Shown one piece after another: positions 16,052 through 25,226 of a stretch of 64,000 nt of DNA; the stretch's first letter is position 1, and each line of letters starts with the position of its first letter. The notes under the pieces were generated by a model. It did no database searches. It was not told where the DNA came from and saw nothing but the letters and a program-made list of their open reading frames with translations. The position numbers and the translations under genes were made by a program. Source of the DNA: JANYHF01 sp031393505 (GTDB lineage Bacteria; Pseudomonadota; Alphaproteobacteria; Rhizobiales; Hyphomicrobiaceae); assembly GCA_031393505.1 (NCBI GenBank), contig JANMVX010000175.1, positions 1-64,000 of the forward strand, given 5' to 3'.

Positions 16052-16570
16052 GTGGGGTTTTGGCCGCATTGGAAGCGGGTGGACGCGCTTGGCGTCGCCA
16101 TCGCCGCTACGCTTGGCTGTGCGGCTGCCGCTGGCGCCGCCGACCAGACTGCGGTCAAAGCGCAGCACGGCTTTTGGCAGGTCGTCTGCAAGACGCCGGA
16201 AGGCGCCAAGGCTGAACTCTGCGCGCTGGTTCAGGACGTGACCAGCGAGAGCAATCCCGATGTGCAGTTGTCGGTGCAATTCCACCAGGCGCCGGACGGG
16301 TCCAAAGTGCTGCGCGTGCACGCTCCTTTGGGACTGCTGCTGCCGCCCGGGCTCGGCCTGCAGATCGACAAGGAAAAGGTTGGAAATGCACCATTCGTGC
16401 GTTGCCAGGTGGTCGGCTGCGTCGCTCAGGTGAGCGTGCCGCCGGACCTGCTGGCGAAGTTTACCGCTGGCAAGACGGCCTGGTTCGTCATCTATCAGAC
16501 CAAGGAACAGGGCATCGGCATTCCGGTTGCGCTCGAAGGTCTGGGCGAGGCGCTTGCGGAATTGAAGTAG
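16052..16570 (+). CDS. Invasion-associated locus B (IalB) family periplasmic protein
   Basis: The start is GTG 16052, eight bases after AAGGAG (16038-16043); this gives a clear signal peptide (VDALGVAIAATLGCAAAAGA) that the longer ATG frame from 15962 would bury. The 172-residue protein has the IalB order: HGFWQVVCKTPEGAKAELCAL, FHQAPDGSKVLRVHAPLGLLLPPGL, FVRCQVVGCVAQVSVP, and FVIYQTKEQGIGIPVALEGL. Four Cys in two pairs are typical of the family and suggest disulfides. IalB was named in Bartonella; in free-living alphaproteobacteria its role is unknown. It is divergent from the RimK-fusion gene and converges on the MFS gene. Confidence 0.87.
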   Translation: MGFWPHWKRVDALGVAIAATLGCAAAAGAADQTAVKAQHGFWQVVCKTPEGAKAELCALVQDVTSESNPDVQLSVQFHQAPDGSKVLRVHAPLGLLLPPGLGLQIDKEKVGNAPFVRCQVVGCVAQVSVPPDLLAKFTAGKTAWFVIYQTKEQGIGIPVALEGLGEALAELK

Positions 16571-16577
16571 CGCCAGC

Positions 16578-17741
16578 CTAGGGGTGGTCCGTCTTGACGA
16601 CGAGCGCCATCAGCGCCACCGCAAACAGGAACACCGCCAGAGCAAGCATGCCAGCCTGCAGGCCGATGGCCGTCGCCAAGCTGCCCATCACCACCGGCCC
16701 AATCAGGAACCCGGTGTATCCGGAGGTTGCCGCCATCGCGATGCCGACGGCAGGCGTGGCGCTCAACCGTGCGGCCGCGCTGAACAACACCGGCACCAGG
16801 TTGCCCAATCCAAAACCGGCGATGCCAAAGCCGATGACGGTCGGCAAGACGCCCAAGGCCGCCGATGCCAGCACCATGCCGGCAGCCGCCATAACGGCAC
16901 CCGATCCGATCAGAAGCTTGGGCCCGAAGACGCGCGAGGCGTGATCGCCAATCAGTCGAGCGGCCAGCATCGAGCCGGAAAAGCTGGCGTAGCCGAGCAC
17001 CGCGCTGGCGGCGTCGGCCTTCACCACCGAGGCCAGATAGACTCCGCACCAGTCGGCCACCGATCCTTCGCTCAACATGGCCAGGAACACGGCGAGGCAG
17101 ACAGGCAGGACAGCGCCGCTTGGCATGGCGAGGCGTGGCCCCGAGGCGGCGCTCTCGCCGCGGCCCAGCGGCAGCCAAGCCGACGCAAACAAAAGCGCCG
17201 CCAGCGCGGTGGCCCCGATCAGAATGAAGCTTGGATCGCGGCCGCTCACCAACAGCAAGGTCGCCATGCCGGCGCCTGCAAAACCGCCTGCGCTCCAGGC
17301 CGCGTGGAACGACGACATGATGGCCGCGCCCCAGCGCCGTTCGACGAAGCTGGCCTCCACATTCATGCAGACATCCATGCTGCCGTTGGCCGCGCCAAAC
17401 AGGAACCCGGCAACGCACATGCCGGCCATATTCGGAACCAGCAGCGGCAGGATCAACGCCAAGACCAGGGCGATGGACAGGCTACGGCTGCTGACGCCGG
17501 AGCCGACTTTGGCGGCAAATACGCCCGCCAGGGGCATCGACACGACGGCGCCGGCCGCAACGCACAACAGCACGATGCTGAGCGAGGCGTCCGTCAGCGT
17601 CAGCCGCGCCTTCATCGATGGGATATAGGCCGCCCAGCCGCCATTGGCGAAGCCATGGCCGAGAAACAAGGCAAGCGTCGCGAGGCGCTCCGCCACCGGG
17701 CGCGCCTGCGCCCCAGTCGTCGTCGCAGCTGTCAACGTCAT
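16578..17741 (-). CDS. MFS transporter
   Basis: From ATG 17741 (MTLTAATTTGAQARPVAERLA) the protein has 387 residues with about 12 hydrophobic segments. The first segments include LFLGHGFANGGWAAYIPSMKARL and LCVAAGAVVSMPLAGVFAAKVGSG, typical of the YbjJ-like branch of the major facilitator superfamily. The substrate is unknown. It lies immediately downstream of a SorC-type sugar-responsive regulator on the same strand (about 28 bp between), so it is probably regulated by and co-transcribed with it; a sugar or polyol substrate is therefore plausible. It converges on the IalB gene with an 8-bp gap. Confidence 0.85.
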   Translation of the reverse strand: MTLTAATTTGAQARPVAERLATLALFLGHGFANGGWAAYIPSMKARLTLTDASLSIVLLCVAAGAVVSMPLAGVFAAKVGSGVSSRSLSIALVLALILPLLVPNMAGMCVAGFLFGAANGSMDVCMNVEASFVERRWGAAIMSSFHAAWSAGGFAGAGMATLLLVSGRDPSFILIGATALAALLFASAWLPLGRGESAASGPRLAMPSGAVLPVCLAVFLAMLSEGSVADWCGVYLASVVKADAASAVLGYASFSGSMLAARLIGDHASRVFGPKLLIGSGAVMAAAGMVLASAALGVLPTVIGFGIAGFGLGNLVPVLFSAAARLSATPAVGIAMAATSGYTGFLIGPVVMGSLATAIGLQAGMLALAVFLFAVALMALVVKTDHP

Positions 17742-17769
17742 CCCCCCAAACGATGCGGCGAACGCCAAG

Positions 17770-18726
17770 TCATACCGCCAGCAGCGCGGTCGCAGTCGCC
17801 TCGTCGGTGATCAAGCCACTGATCAGCTGGCTTGTCAGCGCGGCGCGAAGGGCCGGCACTTTGCGAGCGCCCATGGCCGCGCCGATCACAAGGCAGGTCT
17901 CGCGCGACGGGATCGGGGCGCTGGCCACGCGCGCGTTGGTGAGGCCTTCGATCAGATGGCCCTCGGCGTCGAACGCCCAGCCGACGATTTCGCCCACGGC
18001 GCCGGCGCGTTGCAGGGCTTCCAATTCAGCGCTGGTGAGAAAGCCGTCCATCGCCAGCGGAGCCGCAGACCCAAGTTCGCCGACGCCGACGAAAGACACA
18101 TCGGCGCTGGCGGCCAGCGCCAGCGTATCGTGGATGAGTTTGGGACCATGCAACAGGCCGCGCTCATCCGCCGACGAGGCGAACACCGGCAGCGGGAACG
18201 GGAAGTGGCGCGCCTTGATCGCATCGGCCATGCTGAAAATGACATTGTAGTAGGCGGCCGAACCGTCCGGGCCGATGTTGCCGGTGAGCGACACGACGCG
18301 GTGCTGCGGGCAATCCATGCGCGGCAGGAGATCGGCGGCGGCCTTGAGCGTGCGCCCCGTGCCCATGGCGAGTACGAGAGGCTCCACCGAGCGTAAGCGG
18401 CGCTCGATCTCGACCGCGACGGCTTCAGCGATGCCAAGCGTTGTTGATGTTGAGGCCGGATCGCTCGGCACCACCTCGACATGGGCCAAGCCAAAGCGGG
18501 CGCCAAGCCGGTCGGCAAGATCCATGGTTTCGGCGATGGGGTGTTCGAGCCGGACCCGGATCAGCCCCTCGGTCACCGCCAGCGAGACCAGTCGCTGCGC
18601 CGTCTGGCGTGAAACGCCGAGCTTGGTGGCGATGTCTTCCTGGGTGTTGCCAGCGACATAGTACAGCCAGCCAGCACGCGCGGCGTCGTCAAGTCGCTGG
18701 TCCGAAGAGTCCTTGCGCCGGGTCAT
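17770..18726 (-). CDS. SorC/DeoR-family sugar-binding transcriptional regulator
   Basis: The 318-residue protein has an N-terminal helix-turn-helix, AGNTQEDIATKLGVSRQTAQRLVSLA (about 26-51), followed by a SorC-type sugar-phosphate-binding domain: VLAMGTGRTLKAAADLLPRM (about 116-135), VSLTGNIGPDG, DVSFVGVGELGSAAPL and ETCLVIGAAMGARKVPALRAAL. SorC regulators bind phosphorylated sugars and control nearby catabolic or transport genes. The adjacent MFS gene is the likely target. ATG 18726 is used. Upstream there are only paired palindromic repeats before the peptidase genes. Confidence 0.9.
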   Translation of the reverse strand: MTRRKDSSDQRLDDAARAGWLYYVAGNTQEDIATKLGVSRQTAQRLVSLAVTEGLIRVRLEHPIAETMDLADRLGARFGLAHVEVVPSDPASTSTTLGIAEAVAVEIERRLRSVEPLVLAMGTGRTLKAAADLLPRMDCPQHRVVSLTGNIGPDGSAAYYNVIFSMADAIKARHFPFPLPVFASSADERGLLHGPKLIHDTLALAASADVSFVGVGELGSAAPLAMDGFLTSAELEALQRAGAVGEIVGWAFDAEGHLIEGLTNARVASAPIPSRETCLVIGAAMGARKVPALRAALTSQLISGLITDEATATALLAV

Positions 18727-18769
18727 GGCGCGGACGGTATAGGGCTATTGGGGCGGCCGCAATGGTGCT

Positions 18770-18853
18770 GGGGACATGATGTTCATCGCCAGCCAGCCAA
18801 AGCCCTATGCGGTATGAGACCGGTCCATTGCTGGCGATGAACTTCGTGTCCCC
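18770..18853. repeat. GGGGACA-type palindrome, first of a doublet
   Basis: The inverted repeat begins with GGGACATGATGTTCATCGCC (from 18770) and ends with the near-complement GGCGATGAACTTCGTGTCCC (to 18853). A second, related palindrome follows at 18883. The ends resemble the GGGGACA REP type at 55898 but not the GTGTCAGACAC type of the resident RAYT. Confidence 0.75.
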
Positions 18854-18882
18854 GGTCTACCGTGGGTGCGCGGCAGACCGGC

Positions 18883-18963
18883 GACACGAACTTCATGTTC
18901 GCCTGCGCAGATGGTTGGTCAGCGGAAGCGGCGGTGATGGGCGAACATGAAGATCATGTCCCC
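18883..18963. repeat. GGGGACA-type palindrome, second of a doublet
   Basis: The left arm GACACGAACTTCATGTTCGCC-like sequence (18883-18903) pairs with GGCGAACATGAAGATCATGTC plus CCC at 18940-18963. It ends five bases before the stop codon of the M16 peptidase gene (18968), so it may also affect that transcript's 3' end. Confidence 0.72.
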
Positions 18964-18967
18964 ACCG

Positions 18968-20299
18968 CTAATTCTGCACCGTCTTGTCGCCGCCCTTGCC
19001 GACCACGGTGATGATCAGCTGGTCGGGATGCAGCAGCTTTTTGGCCACGCGCTTGATGTCGTCCATAGTGACGGCCTCGACTTTACCGTTGCGGGTGTCG
19101 ATGTAGTCAATCGGCAGGTCCTGCATCTGGATGCCCAACAGCTGGCCGGAAATGGCGCCGCTGGAGGCGAAATTCAGGGCGTAGGAGCCGGTCAGATAGG
19201 TCTTGGCGTCGGTCAGTTCCTCGGGCTTGGGTCCGTCCTTGGCGACCTGTTCAAGCTGGGTGCGGATCACCTCCAGCGACTTGGCCATGGCGTCGGTCTT
19301 GGTGGCGACGCCGCCCATGTAGACCGACGAGCGCTGCAGCGGCAGGATGTAACTGTAGACCGAATAGGCCAGTCCGCGCTTTTCGCGCACTTCGTCCATC
19401 AGCCGCGAGGCGAAACCGCCGCCGCCGATGATGTAATTGAGAATGTAGGCGGCGATGAAGTCCGGGTCCTTGCGCGCCATGCCGATATGGCCGAAGTGGG
19501 CGACCGACTGCGGGATGTCCATTTCCACCGTGTGCATGCTCGGGCCGCCCTGCGGCTCGATCTGCGCCACCGGCGCCAGGTCAGCCTTGGCCGCGAGGCC
19601 GCCGAACACCTTGTCGAGGAATTTCCCGAGCGTTTCGGCGTCGATATCGCCGACGACGGCGACTTTCAGGTTGTTGCGGGCGAACACGCGGTCGCGGTAT
19701 GTCGCCAGATCCGCCGGGACCATCGCCGTCACCGAAGCCATGGTGCCATCGACGGGACGGCCATAGGGGTGGCCCTTGAAGGCAGTTTCGAACCAGGTTT
19801 CCTCGACGACTTTGTCAGGGTCCTTGGAGGCAAACGAGATGTTGGCCAGCAACTGGCCGCGGACGCGATCCAGCGCATCGGCGTCAAAGCGCGGTTTCGC
19901 CAACGCCAGGGCCAACAGATCGCCAGCTTTCTCGCGGTTAGCCGTCAAGCTCTGGAACGTGCCGGTCAGGCTATCGCGGCCCGCTTCGTGGCGCATCTTG
20001 GCGGTCTGCTCTTCCATTTGTTGCTGGAAGTCCGCGGACTTGATGTCGCCGGCGCCCTCATCGAGCATGGCGGTGATGAAGTTGGCCACACCCGGCTTGT
20101 CGGTGGGATCCTGCGAGGAACCGCCCATAAAACCGTATTGCATGGTCAGCAGCGGCAGGCCGTGTTCTTCGACCAGCCAGGCTTCGATTCCGCCGGGGCT
20201 TTTCACGCTTTGGATCTTCATGGCGTTGGCGGTACCCGTGCTGAGATGGAGGCCGAGGGCGAGCGCCCCGAGAGCGGCGATGCGGGAGATCGAATTCAT
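18968..20299 (-). CDS. M16-family peptidase-like protein, non-catalytic partner, periplasmic
   Basis: The 443-residue protein has a signal peptide (ISRIAALGALALGLHLSTGTANA) and the M16 fold (WLVEEHGLPLLTMQYGFMGGSSQDP; GGGGFASRLMDEVREKRGLAYSVYSY near 315-340) but lacks the HxxEH zinc motif: the corresponding segment is VANFITAMLDEGAG. It is therefore the non-catalytic member of a heterodimeric M16B pair. Its catalytic partner lies directly upstream, with 14 bp between. The RGLAYSVYSY loop, which helps substrate binding in the catalytic subunit of mitochondrial-type processing peptidases, is present here. Confidence 0.9.
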   Translation of the reverse strand: MNSISRIAALGALALGLHLSTGTANAMKIQSVKSPGGIEAWLVEEHGLPLLTMQYGFMGGSSQDPTDKPGVANFITAMLDEGAGDIKSADFQQQMEEQTAKMRHEAGRDSLTGTFQSLTANREKAGDLLALALAKPRFDADALDRVRGQLLANISFASKDPDKVVEETWFETAFKGHPYGRPVDGTMASVTAMVPADLATYRDRVFARNNLKVAVVGDIDAETLGKFLDKVFGGLAAKADLAPVAQIEPQGGPSMHTVEMDIPQSVAHFGHIGMARKDPDFIAAYILNYIIGGGGFASRLMDEVREKRGLAYSVYSYILPLQRSSVYMGGVATKTDAMAKSLEVIRTQLEQVAKDGPKPEELTDAKTYLTGSYALNFASSGAISGQLLGIQMQDLPIDYIDTRNGKVEAVTMDDIKRVAKKLLHPDQLIITVVGKGGDKTVQN

Positions 20300-20313
20300 G
20301 TGAGGGTCTCCCG

Positions 20314-21693
20314 TTAGGATTTCTTGGCGATGGCGATTTGGTCGTCCGGCGTTGGCTCAAGCCAACCGGTGACCGATCCCTTGATGTTCAGGTATTTGGC
20401 AGCGACCTTCTTGATGTCGTCCGCGGTCACCTGTTTCAAGCGGTTTGGCCAATCCTCGACGTCGGCAATGGTCTGGCCGTTCACCAGGCCCCAGCCGTAG
20501 CGGCGGGCCAGCGCGCCGATGCCGTCGCTTTCGTAAACGTAACTGGCGATATACTGATTGCGAGCGCTTTCCAATTCTCGCGGCGTCACGCCGTTGGTCA
20601 CGATATCGGCGATGACCTTGTCCATTGCCGCTTCCAGATCAACCAGCTTCACGCCGTCCGCCGCCACGCCGTAGAACGCGATCCGCCCGGTATCGAGCGC
20701 CTCGCCCGAGTATCCGGCTTCGGCGCTGGAGGCGATTTTCTGCTCGACCACCAGCGACTTGTAGAGCCGGCTGGTCGAGCCGCCGCCCAGCACTTTCATC
20801 ATCAGATCCAGCGCTTCGGCTTCGCGCGGGCCGGCCTTAGCGTAGGCGGGGCCGATATAGTGGCGCACCAGCGTGGCCTGCCCGGCGCGCTCGTCAACCA
20901 TGTTCACGCGCTTGGGCGCAACTGACGGCGGCTCGGATGGGCGCGGCGCGCGCAGCGTCGCCGGATTGGCGGCGATCTTGCCGTAGGTGGCCTTGGCCAG
21001 TTTCAGCACGTCCTCCGGCTCCACATCGCCCGCAACCACCAGGATCGCATTGTTGGGCGCGTAGTAGCGGTGGTAAAACGTGAAGGCGTCTTCGCGGCTG
21101 AGCTTGGCCATCTCATGGAACCAGCCGATGACCGGCGTTCCATAGGGATGGTTCTGGTACAGCGTCGCGCGCATCTGCTCGTCGAGCTGGGAGCCGGGAT
21201 CGTTCTCGATGCGCGAGCGGCGCTCTTCGAGAATCACGTTGCGCTCGGTTTCGACATCCTTTTCCAACAACTTCAGGTTGGCCATCCGATCCGATTCCAT
21301 CTCCATGATCAGCGGCAGCCGATCCTTGGCCATGGCCTGATGATAGGCGGTGGAATCGTTGCTGGTGAACGCGTTGTCCTGCCCGCCATTGCGGGCGATG
21401 ATCTTGGAGAACTGGCCGGGGCCGATTTTCTCGGTGCCCTTGAACATCAGATGCTCGAGGAAATGGGCGATGCCCGAAGTGCCGCGCACTTCGTCCGAGG
21501 AGCCGACCTTGTACCAGACCATGTGCTGCACCACCGGCGCGCGATGATCCGGGATCACCACCACCTGCATGCCGTTGTCGAGCTTGTACTCGACGGCGCG
21601 CGGCGAGGAGGCAACGCTCAGATTCGGGAAACTGGCCTGCAAGGTCATGATCACTATGCTTGAAAGGAGGGCAAGGGAGCGGTTGGGACGCAT
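20314..21693 (-). CDS. M16-family zinc peptidase, catalytic, periplasmic
   Basis: From ATG 21693 (MRPNRSLALLSSIVIMTLQA) the protein has 459 residues and a signal peptide. It carries the inverted zinc motif H77-FL-E80-H81 (SGIAHFLEHLMFKGT) and the downstream Glu ligand in ERNVILEERRSRIEN about 76 residues later, plus GGGSTSRLYKSLVVEQKIASS in the second half. It should be an insulinase/pitrilysin-type metallopeptidase acting in the periplasm with the non-catalytic subunit encoded next to it. The frame is open to 21783 but the family alignment and the signal peptide support 21693. Confidence 0.92.
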   Translation of the reverse strand: MRPNRSLALLSSIVIMTLQASFPNLSVASSPRAVEYKLDNGMQVVVIPDHRAPVVQHMVWYKVGSSDEVRGTSGIAHFLEHLMFKGTEKIGPGQFSKIIARNGGQDNAFTSNDSTAYHQAMAKDRLPLIMEMESDRMANLKLLEKDVETERNVILEERRSRIENDPGSQLDEQMRATLYQNHPYGTPVIGWFHEMAKLSREDAFTFYHRYYAPNNAILVVAGDVEPEDVLKLAKATYGKIAANPATLRAPRPSEPPSVAPKRVNMVDERAGQATLVRHYIGPAYAKAGPREAEALDLMMKVLGGGSTSRLYKSLVVEQKIASSAEAGYSGEALDTGRIAFYGVAADGVKLVDLEAAMDKVIADIVTNGVTPRELESARNQYIASYVYESDGIGALARRYGWGLVNGQTIADVEDWPNRLKQVTADDIKKVAAKYLNIKGSVTGWLEPTPDDQIAIAKKS

Positions 21694-21884
21694 TTGGTCT
21701 CTTTTTGCGGTGGCACTCCGGCCCGGGGTCGCGAACCGACGCGGGGCCTTTGGCGTTTCCAGGCAAAATCGCATGGCTTTCATGCGAACATGAGGGTCAC
21801 CATGAGGCCAGGGTGTTCGTCAGGTCAAATTACGAATTCTTCATGGCCTAGGCAGGATTTAAGCAGAATTGCGACCGCGCCGCC

Positions 21885-23213
21885 TCAATCGCACAGATCT
21901 ATCATGTGGAAAAAGCTGCCCGAGACGGATCCGCGCCGCGCGCCGCGTTCGGGTTGAGGGGCTCCCTCGGCATCGGTGATGTCGGCCAGGGGTGCGTCAT
22001 CGAGGCTGAGGACGCTGGAATAGTGGAATTCGTGGCCGCGCCGTTTTTGGCCGCGCTTGCCGATGGCGCAGTCGGCCGCGAGCGTCGCTTGCCGGTAGCC
22101 AAGGTGCAGTTTGCGCTTGGCGTAGGAGGTTTCCAGCGAGAGCAGCCCGGCCATGGCGTGGCGGGTTCCGTCGGCGGTGACGAGGCCGTCGCCAAGCACC
22201 ATGAAGCCCCCGCATTCACCGTGGACCACCGCGCCGGCGGAGGCGGATTTGCGCAATCCGGCGAGGAATTCTTCGGCGGCCGCGATCTTTCCGGCGTGCA
22301 GTTCGGGATAGCCGCCGGGCAGCCAGATCGCCCCCGCCGAGGGATCGGGCCTTTCGTCGGCCAGCGGCGAGAAGAGCGAAATCTCGGCCCCGGCGGCGCG
22401 CCAGGACGCCAGCATATGCGGATAGACAAAGGAGAAGGCGGCGTCGCTGGCCAGGGCGATGCGCTGCGCGGGTGGAGCAAGTTGGCGGCTCGGAACGCGC
22501 TCAGTAACCAAGCCTGTCGCCGCGAGCGCCCGCAGGGCAGCAAGCTCAACATGCTCGGCCACGAAGGCGCCAATGGCAGACAGTTTCTCGCGCAGCCCCT
22601 CGGTTTCACCGGCCTGCACCAGCCCCAAATGCCGCTCGGGCAGGGAAATTTCATCGCGGCGTGGCAGGGCGCCCAGAACGCGGAAACCCGCCGTTTCCAG
22701 CGCTCCCGCAGCCAGTTTCCGGTGCCGCTCGCTGCCGACACGGTTCAGGATGACGCCCGCAATGGTCACGTCGGGCCGCAGCGTCGCGCAGCCCAGCGCG
22801 ACTGCGGCAACCGTCTGCGCCTGCCCCGAAACATCCAGGACCAGCACCACCGGCCAGCCGGTTGCAGCGGCAATGTCGGCGGTCGCTCCCGTCCCCCACG
22901 CGCCCCTGGTTGCAACGCCATCAAACAGGCCCATGACGCCTTCGCAGAGGGCCAAATCCGCCCCCGCAGAATGCTCCGCGATAAGATGATCGACAGTCCC
23001 GCGTTGCATCGCCCAGCTGTCGAGATTGAAACTCGGCCGCCCGGTTGCGGCCGCATGAAACGCCGGATCGATATAGTCCGGACCGCATTTGAAGGGCTGA
23101 ACGCACACGCCCGCCGCCGTCAGGGCGCTTAAGACTCCCAACGTCACCGTCGTCTTGCCCCCGCCCGAGCGGGGCGCGGCGATGATCAGGCCCGGGACGG
23201 GTTGCAGCAACAT
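21885..23213 (-). CDS. cobB: Cobyrinic/hydrogenobyrinic acid a,c-diamide synthase CobB
   Basis: The 442-residue protein from ATG 23213 has an N-terminal dethiobiotin-synthetase-like ATPase domain (Walker A APRSGGGKTTVTLG, about 13-26; FKCGPDYIDPAFHAAAT) and a C-terminal glutamine amidotransferase domain (WLPGGYPELHAGKIAAAEEF and VHGECGGFMVLGDGLV with the nucleophile Cys). It amidates the a and c side chains of the corrin ring before cobalt insertion by CobNST. It is divergent from cbiD across 56 bp, an arrangement that places both under one control region. Confidence 0.95.
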   Translation of the reverse strand: MLLQPVPGLIIAAPRSGGGKTTVTLGVLSALTAAGVCVQPFKCGPDYIDPAFHAAATGRPSFNLDSWAMQRGTVDHLIAEHSAGADLALCEGVMGLFDGVATRGAWGTGATADIAAATGWPVVLVLDVSGQAQTVAAVALGCATLRPDVTIAGVILNRVGSERHRKLAAGALETAGFRVLGALPRRDEISLPERHLGLVQAGETEGLREKLSAIGAFVAEHVELAALRALAATGLVTERVPSRQLAPPAQRIALASDAAFSFVYPHMLASWRAAGAEISLFSPLADERPDPSAGAIWLPGGYPELHAGKIAAAEEFLAGLRKSASAGAVVHGECGGFMVLGDGLVTADGTRHAMAGLLSLETSYAKRKLHLGYRQATLAADCAIGKRGQKRRGHEFHYSSVLSLDDAPLADITDAEGAPQPERGARRGSVSGSFFHMIDLCD

Positions 23214-23269
23214 GGCGAAATCCAGCGCGAAAATTGGCGTTCCTGGGCAACTGTTATAGGCTCCGCGCC

Positions 23270-24376
23270 ATGGATGCACCTCTTCCTGATCGCCCGTTGA
23301 AGCGTGGCTGGACCACCGGCTGTTGCGCGGCGGCGGCCACGCGCGGTGCGCTGGAGGCGCTTTGGAGCGGCGAGACGCCCGCGACGGTTCCGGTGACGCT
23401 ACCCAGCGGCGACCGGCCGGAGTTCGCGCTGGCGAGCTGCGAGGTCGGCGAGGGTTGGGCGCGTACGGGTGTGGTTAAGGACGCGGGCGACGACCCCGAT
23501 GTCACCCACGGCGCTTTGATCGTGGCGACCGTCCGCGCCGGCTCGCCCGGTTCCGGCGTCACCTTCCGCGCCGGTCCAGGCGTCGGCACCGTCACCAAAC
23601 CGGGCCTTCCGCTCCCCGTCGGCGAGCCCGCCATCAACCCCGTCCCGCGCAAAATGATCGCCGCCGCCGTCGCCGAGGCCGCCGCAGCGCATGGGAAATC
23701 CGCCGATGTGATGGTCGAAATCTCCGTCCCCGGCGGCGAGGAAATCGCCAAGAAAACCCTGAACGGCCGCCTTGGCATCATCGGCGGCATCTCCATTCTC
23801 GGCACCACCGGCATCGTCGTGCCTTACTCCTGCGCGGCCTGGATCCACTCCATCCATCGCGGCATCGATGTCGCGCGCGGGACCGGCCTGACGCATGTTG
23901 CCGGCGCCACCGGGTCCACCTCGGAAGCGGCCGTCGCCAAGCTCTACGACCTGCCGGAAACCGCCCTGATCGACATGGGCGATTTCGTCGGCGGCATGGT
24001 GAAATACCTCCGCACCCACCCGATCCCGCGCGTCACCATCGCGGGGGGTTTCGCCAAGATGGTCAAGCTGGCGCAGGGCCGTTTGGACCTGCATTCGCGC
24101 AGCGGCGAGATCGATATGGCGGTGCTGGCCGGGTGGCTCGGCGAGGCCGGCGCGCTGCCCGAGTTAACCGCTCAAGCCGCCGCCGCAAACAGCGCCCTGG
24201 AAGTGCTTTCTCTGTCACAACAGGCCGGCGTCGACCTGGCGGCCCTGGTGGCGGCTCGTGCCCTCGCAACCGCACAGGCAGCAGCGAAAAACGCGGATTT
24301 CAGCCTCGACCTAGCGGTTTTCGACCGTGCAGGGCGCCTTTTGGCACGCGCCGGGTTAACAGCGCCACCAACCTGA
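23270..24376 (+). CDS. cbiD: Precorrin-5 C1-methyltransferase, CbiD type
   Basis: The 368-residue protein starts at ATG 23270 (MDAPLPDRPLKRGWTTGCCAAAATRGAL), with the CbiD signature GWTTG-C-x-AAAATRGAL. Other conserved blocks are INPVPRKMIAAAVAE, SVPGGEEIAKKTLNGRLGIIGGISILGTTG, and TIAGGFAKMVKLAQGRLDLHSRSG. CbiD methylates C1 in the ring-contraction stage, classically of cobalt-precorrin-5A. Here the rest of the pathway is of the cobalt-late type (CobG, CobN), so it presumably replaces CobF. No cobF is present in the window. Confidence 0.93.
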   Translation: MDAPLPDRPLKRGWTTGCCAAAATRGALEALWSGETPATVPVTLPSGDRPEFALASCEVGEGWARTGVVKDAGDDPDVTHGALIVATVRAGSPGSGVTFRAGPGVGTVTKPGLPLPVGEPAINPVPRKMIAAAVAEAAAAHGKSADVMVEISVPGGEEIAKKTLNGRLGIIGGISILGTTGIVVPYSCAAWIHSIHRGIDVARGTGLTHVAGATGSTSEAAVAKLYDLPETALIDMGDFVGGMVKYLRTHPIPRVTIAGGFAKMVKLAQGRLDLHSRSGEIDMAVLAGWLGEAGALPELTAQAAAANSALEVLSLSQQAGVDLAALVAARALATAQAAAKNADFSLDLAVFDRAGRLLARAGLTAPPT

Positions 24377-24509
24377 TTTGCGATATATTTGCCACACACC
24401 ACTCGTTATTTTGCTCATTTTGAGGCCCCCACCAAAGTGTGATCGCAATAAGCCTGCTACGGAGGAAATGCCGCTGATTCCGTAGCGGTTTCAAGGGGAG
24501 GATCTTGTC

Positions 24510-25205
24510 ATGATGCAGAAAGCAATCGCAGAATTCATCGGAACGGCAACGCTCGTGCTGCTCGGCTGCGGCGCGGCCGTGATCGCCGGCGACAAGATCG
24601 GCTTCATGGGCATCAGCTTCGCTTTCGGCCTGGCGATCGTGGCCATGGCTTACGGCATCGGCCCGATCTCGGGCTGCCACGTCAACCCCGCGGTCAGCCT
24701 TGGCGCTCTGATCGCCGGCCGCATGTCGACCGCCGATTTCATCACCTATGTGATCGCGCAGTGCCTGGGCGCGGTCGCCGGCGCGTTCATTCTGTACCTG
24801 ATCGTGACGGGCAAGATCGCCGGCCATGACGTGGCCAAGGCGGGGCTGGGCCAGAACGGCTGGGGCGTCGGATACCTGGGCGAATACGGCATGGCGTCGG
24901 CCTTCATCTTCGAGGTTGTGGCGACCTTCCTGTTCCTGGTCGTCATCCTGGGCGTGACGCAGAAGGGCTCGCCCTCGACGCTGGCGGGCCTGGCCATCGG
25001 CCTGACGCTGGTGGTCATCCATCTGGTCGGCATCCCGATCGACGGCACGTCCGTCAACCCCGCCCGGAGCCTTGGCCCGGCCCTGTTCGTGGGCGCTGGC
25101 GCCCTCTCCCAGCTCTGGCTGTTCATCGTCGCGCCGGCCATTGGCGCCGCCGCAGCGGGCCTACTGTTCCGCGCTGGCGCGCCGCTCGACGCCAACCAGT
25201 CCTAA
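24510..25205 (+). CDS. aqpZ: Aquaporin Z-type water channel
   Basis: The 231-residue protein has six membrane segments and two NPA boxes, SGCHVNPAVSLGALIAG (about 60-76) and GTSVNPARSLGPALF (about 175-189). The selectivity filter fits AqpZ: His in LVVIHLVGIPIDG and Arg following the second NPA. It is a water channel rather than a glycerol facilitator, which would have the extended GlpF loop. The start ATGATG at 24510 follows AAGGGGAGG. It stands inside the cobalamin locus between cbiD and cobM without an obvious functional tie; a hairpin terminator follows. Confidence 0.93.
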   Translation: MMQKAIAEFIGTATLVLLGCGAAVIAGDKIGFMGISFAFGLAIVAMAYGIGPISGCHVNPAVSLGALIAGRMSTADFITYVIAQCLGAVAGAFILYLIVTGKIAGHDVAKAGLGQNGWGVGYLGEYGMASAFIFEVVATFLFLVVILGVTQKGSPSTLAGLAIGLTLVVIHLVGIPIDGTSVNPARSLGPALFVGAGALSQLWLFIVAPAIGAAAAGLLFRAGAPLDANQS

Positions 25206-25226
25206 TCTGTTCTAAACTCACGGGGT

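Noticed and set aside
15920..16321. N-terminal extension of the protease-RimK fusion
   Set aside because: It crosses the divergent IalB gene, whose GTG start has a strong AAGGAG and signal peptide; family homology begins at 15919.
18947..20317. 456-codon open frame on the plus strand
   Set aside because: Antisense to the M16 peptidase gene, which has a signal peptide and family motifs; the plus-strand product has none.
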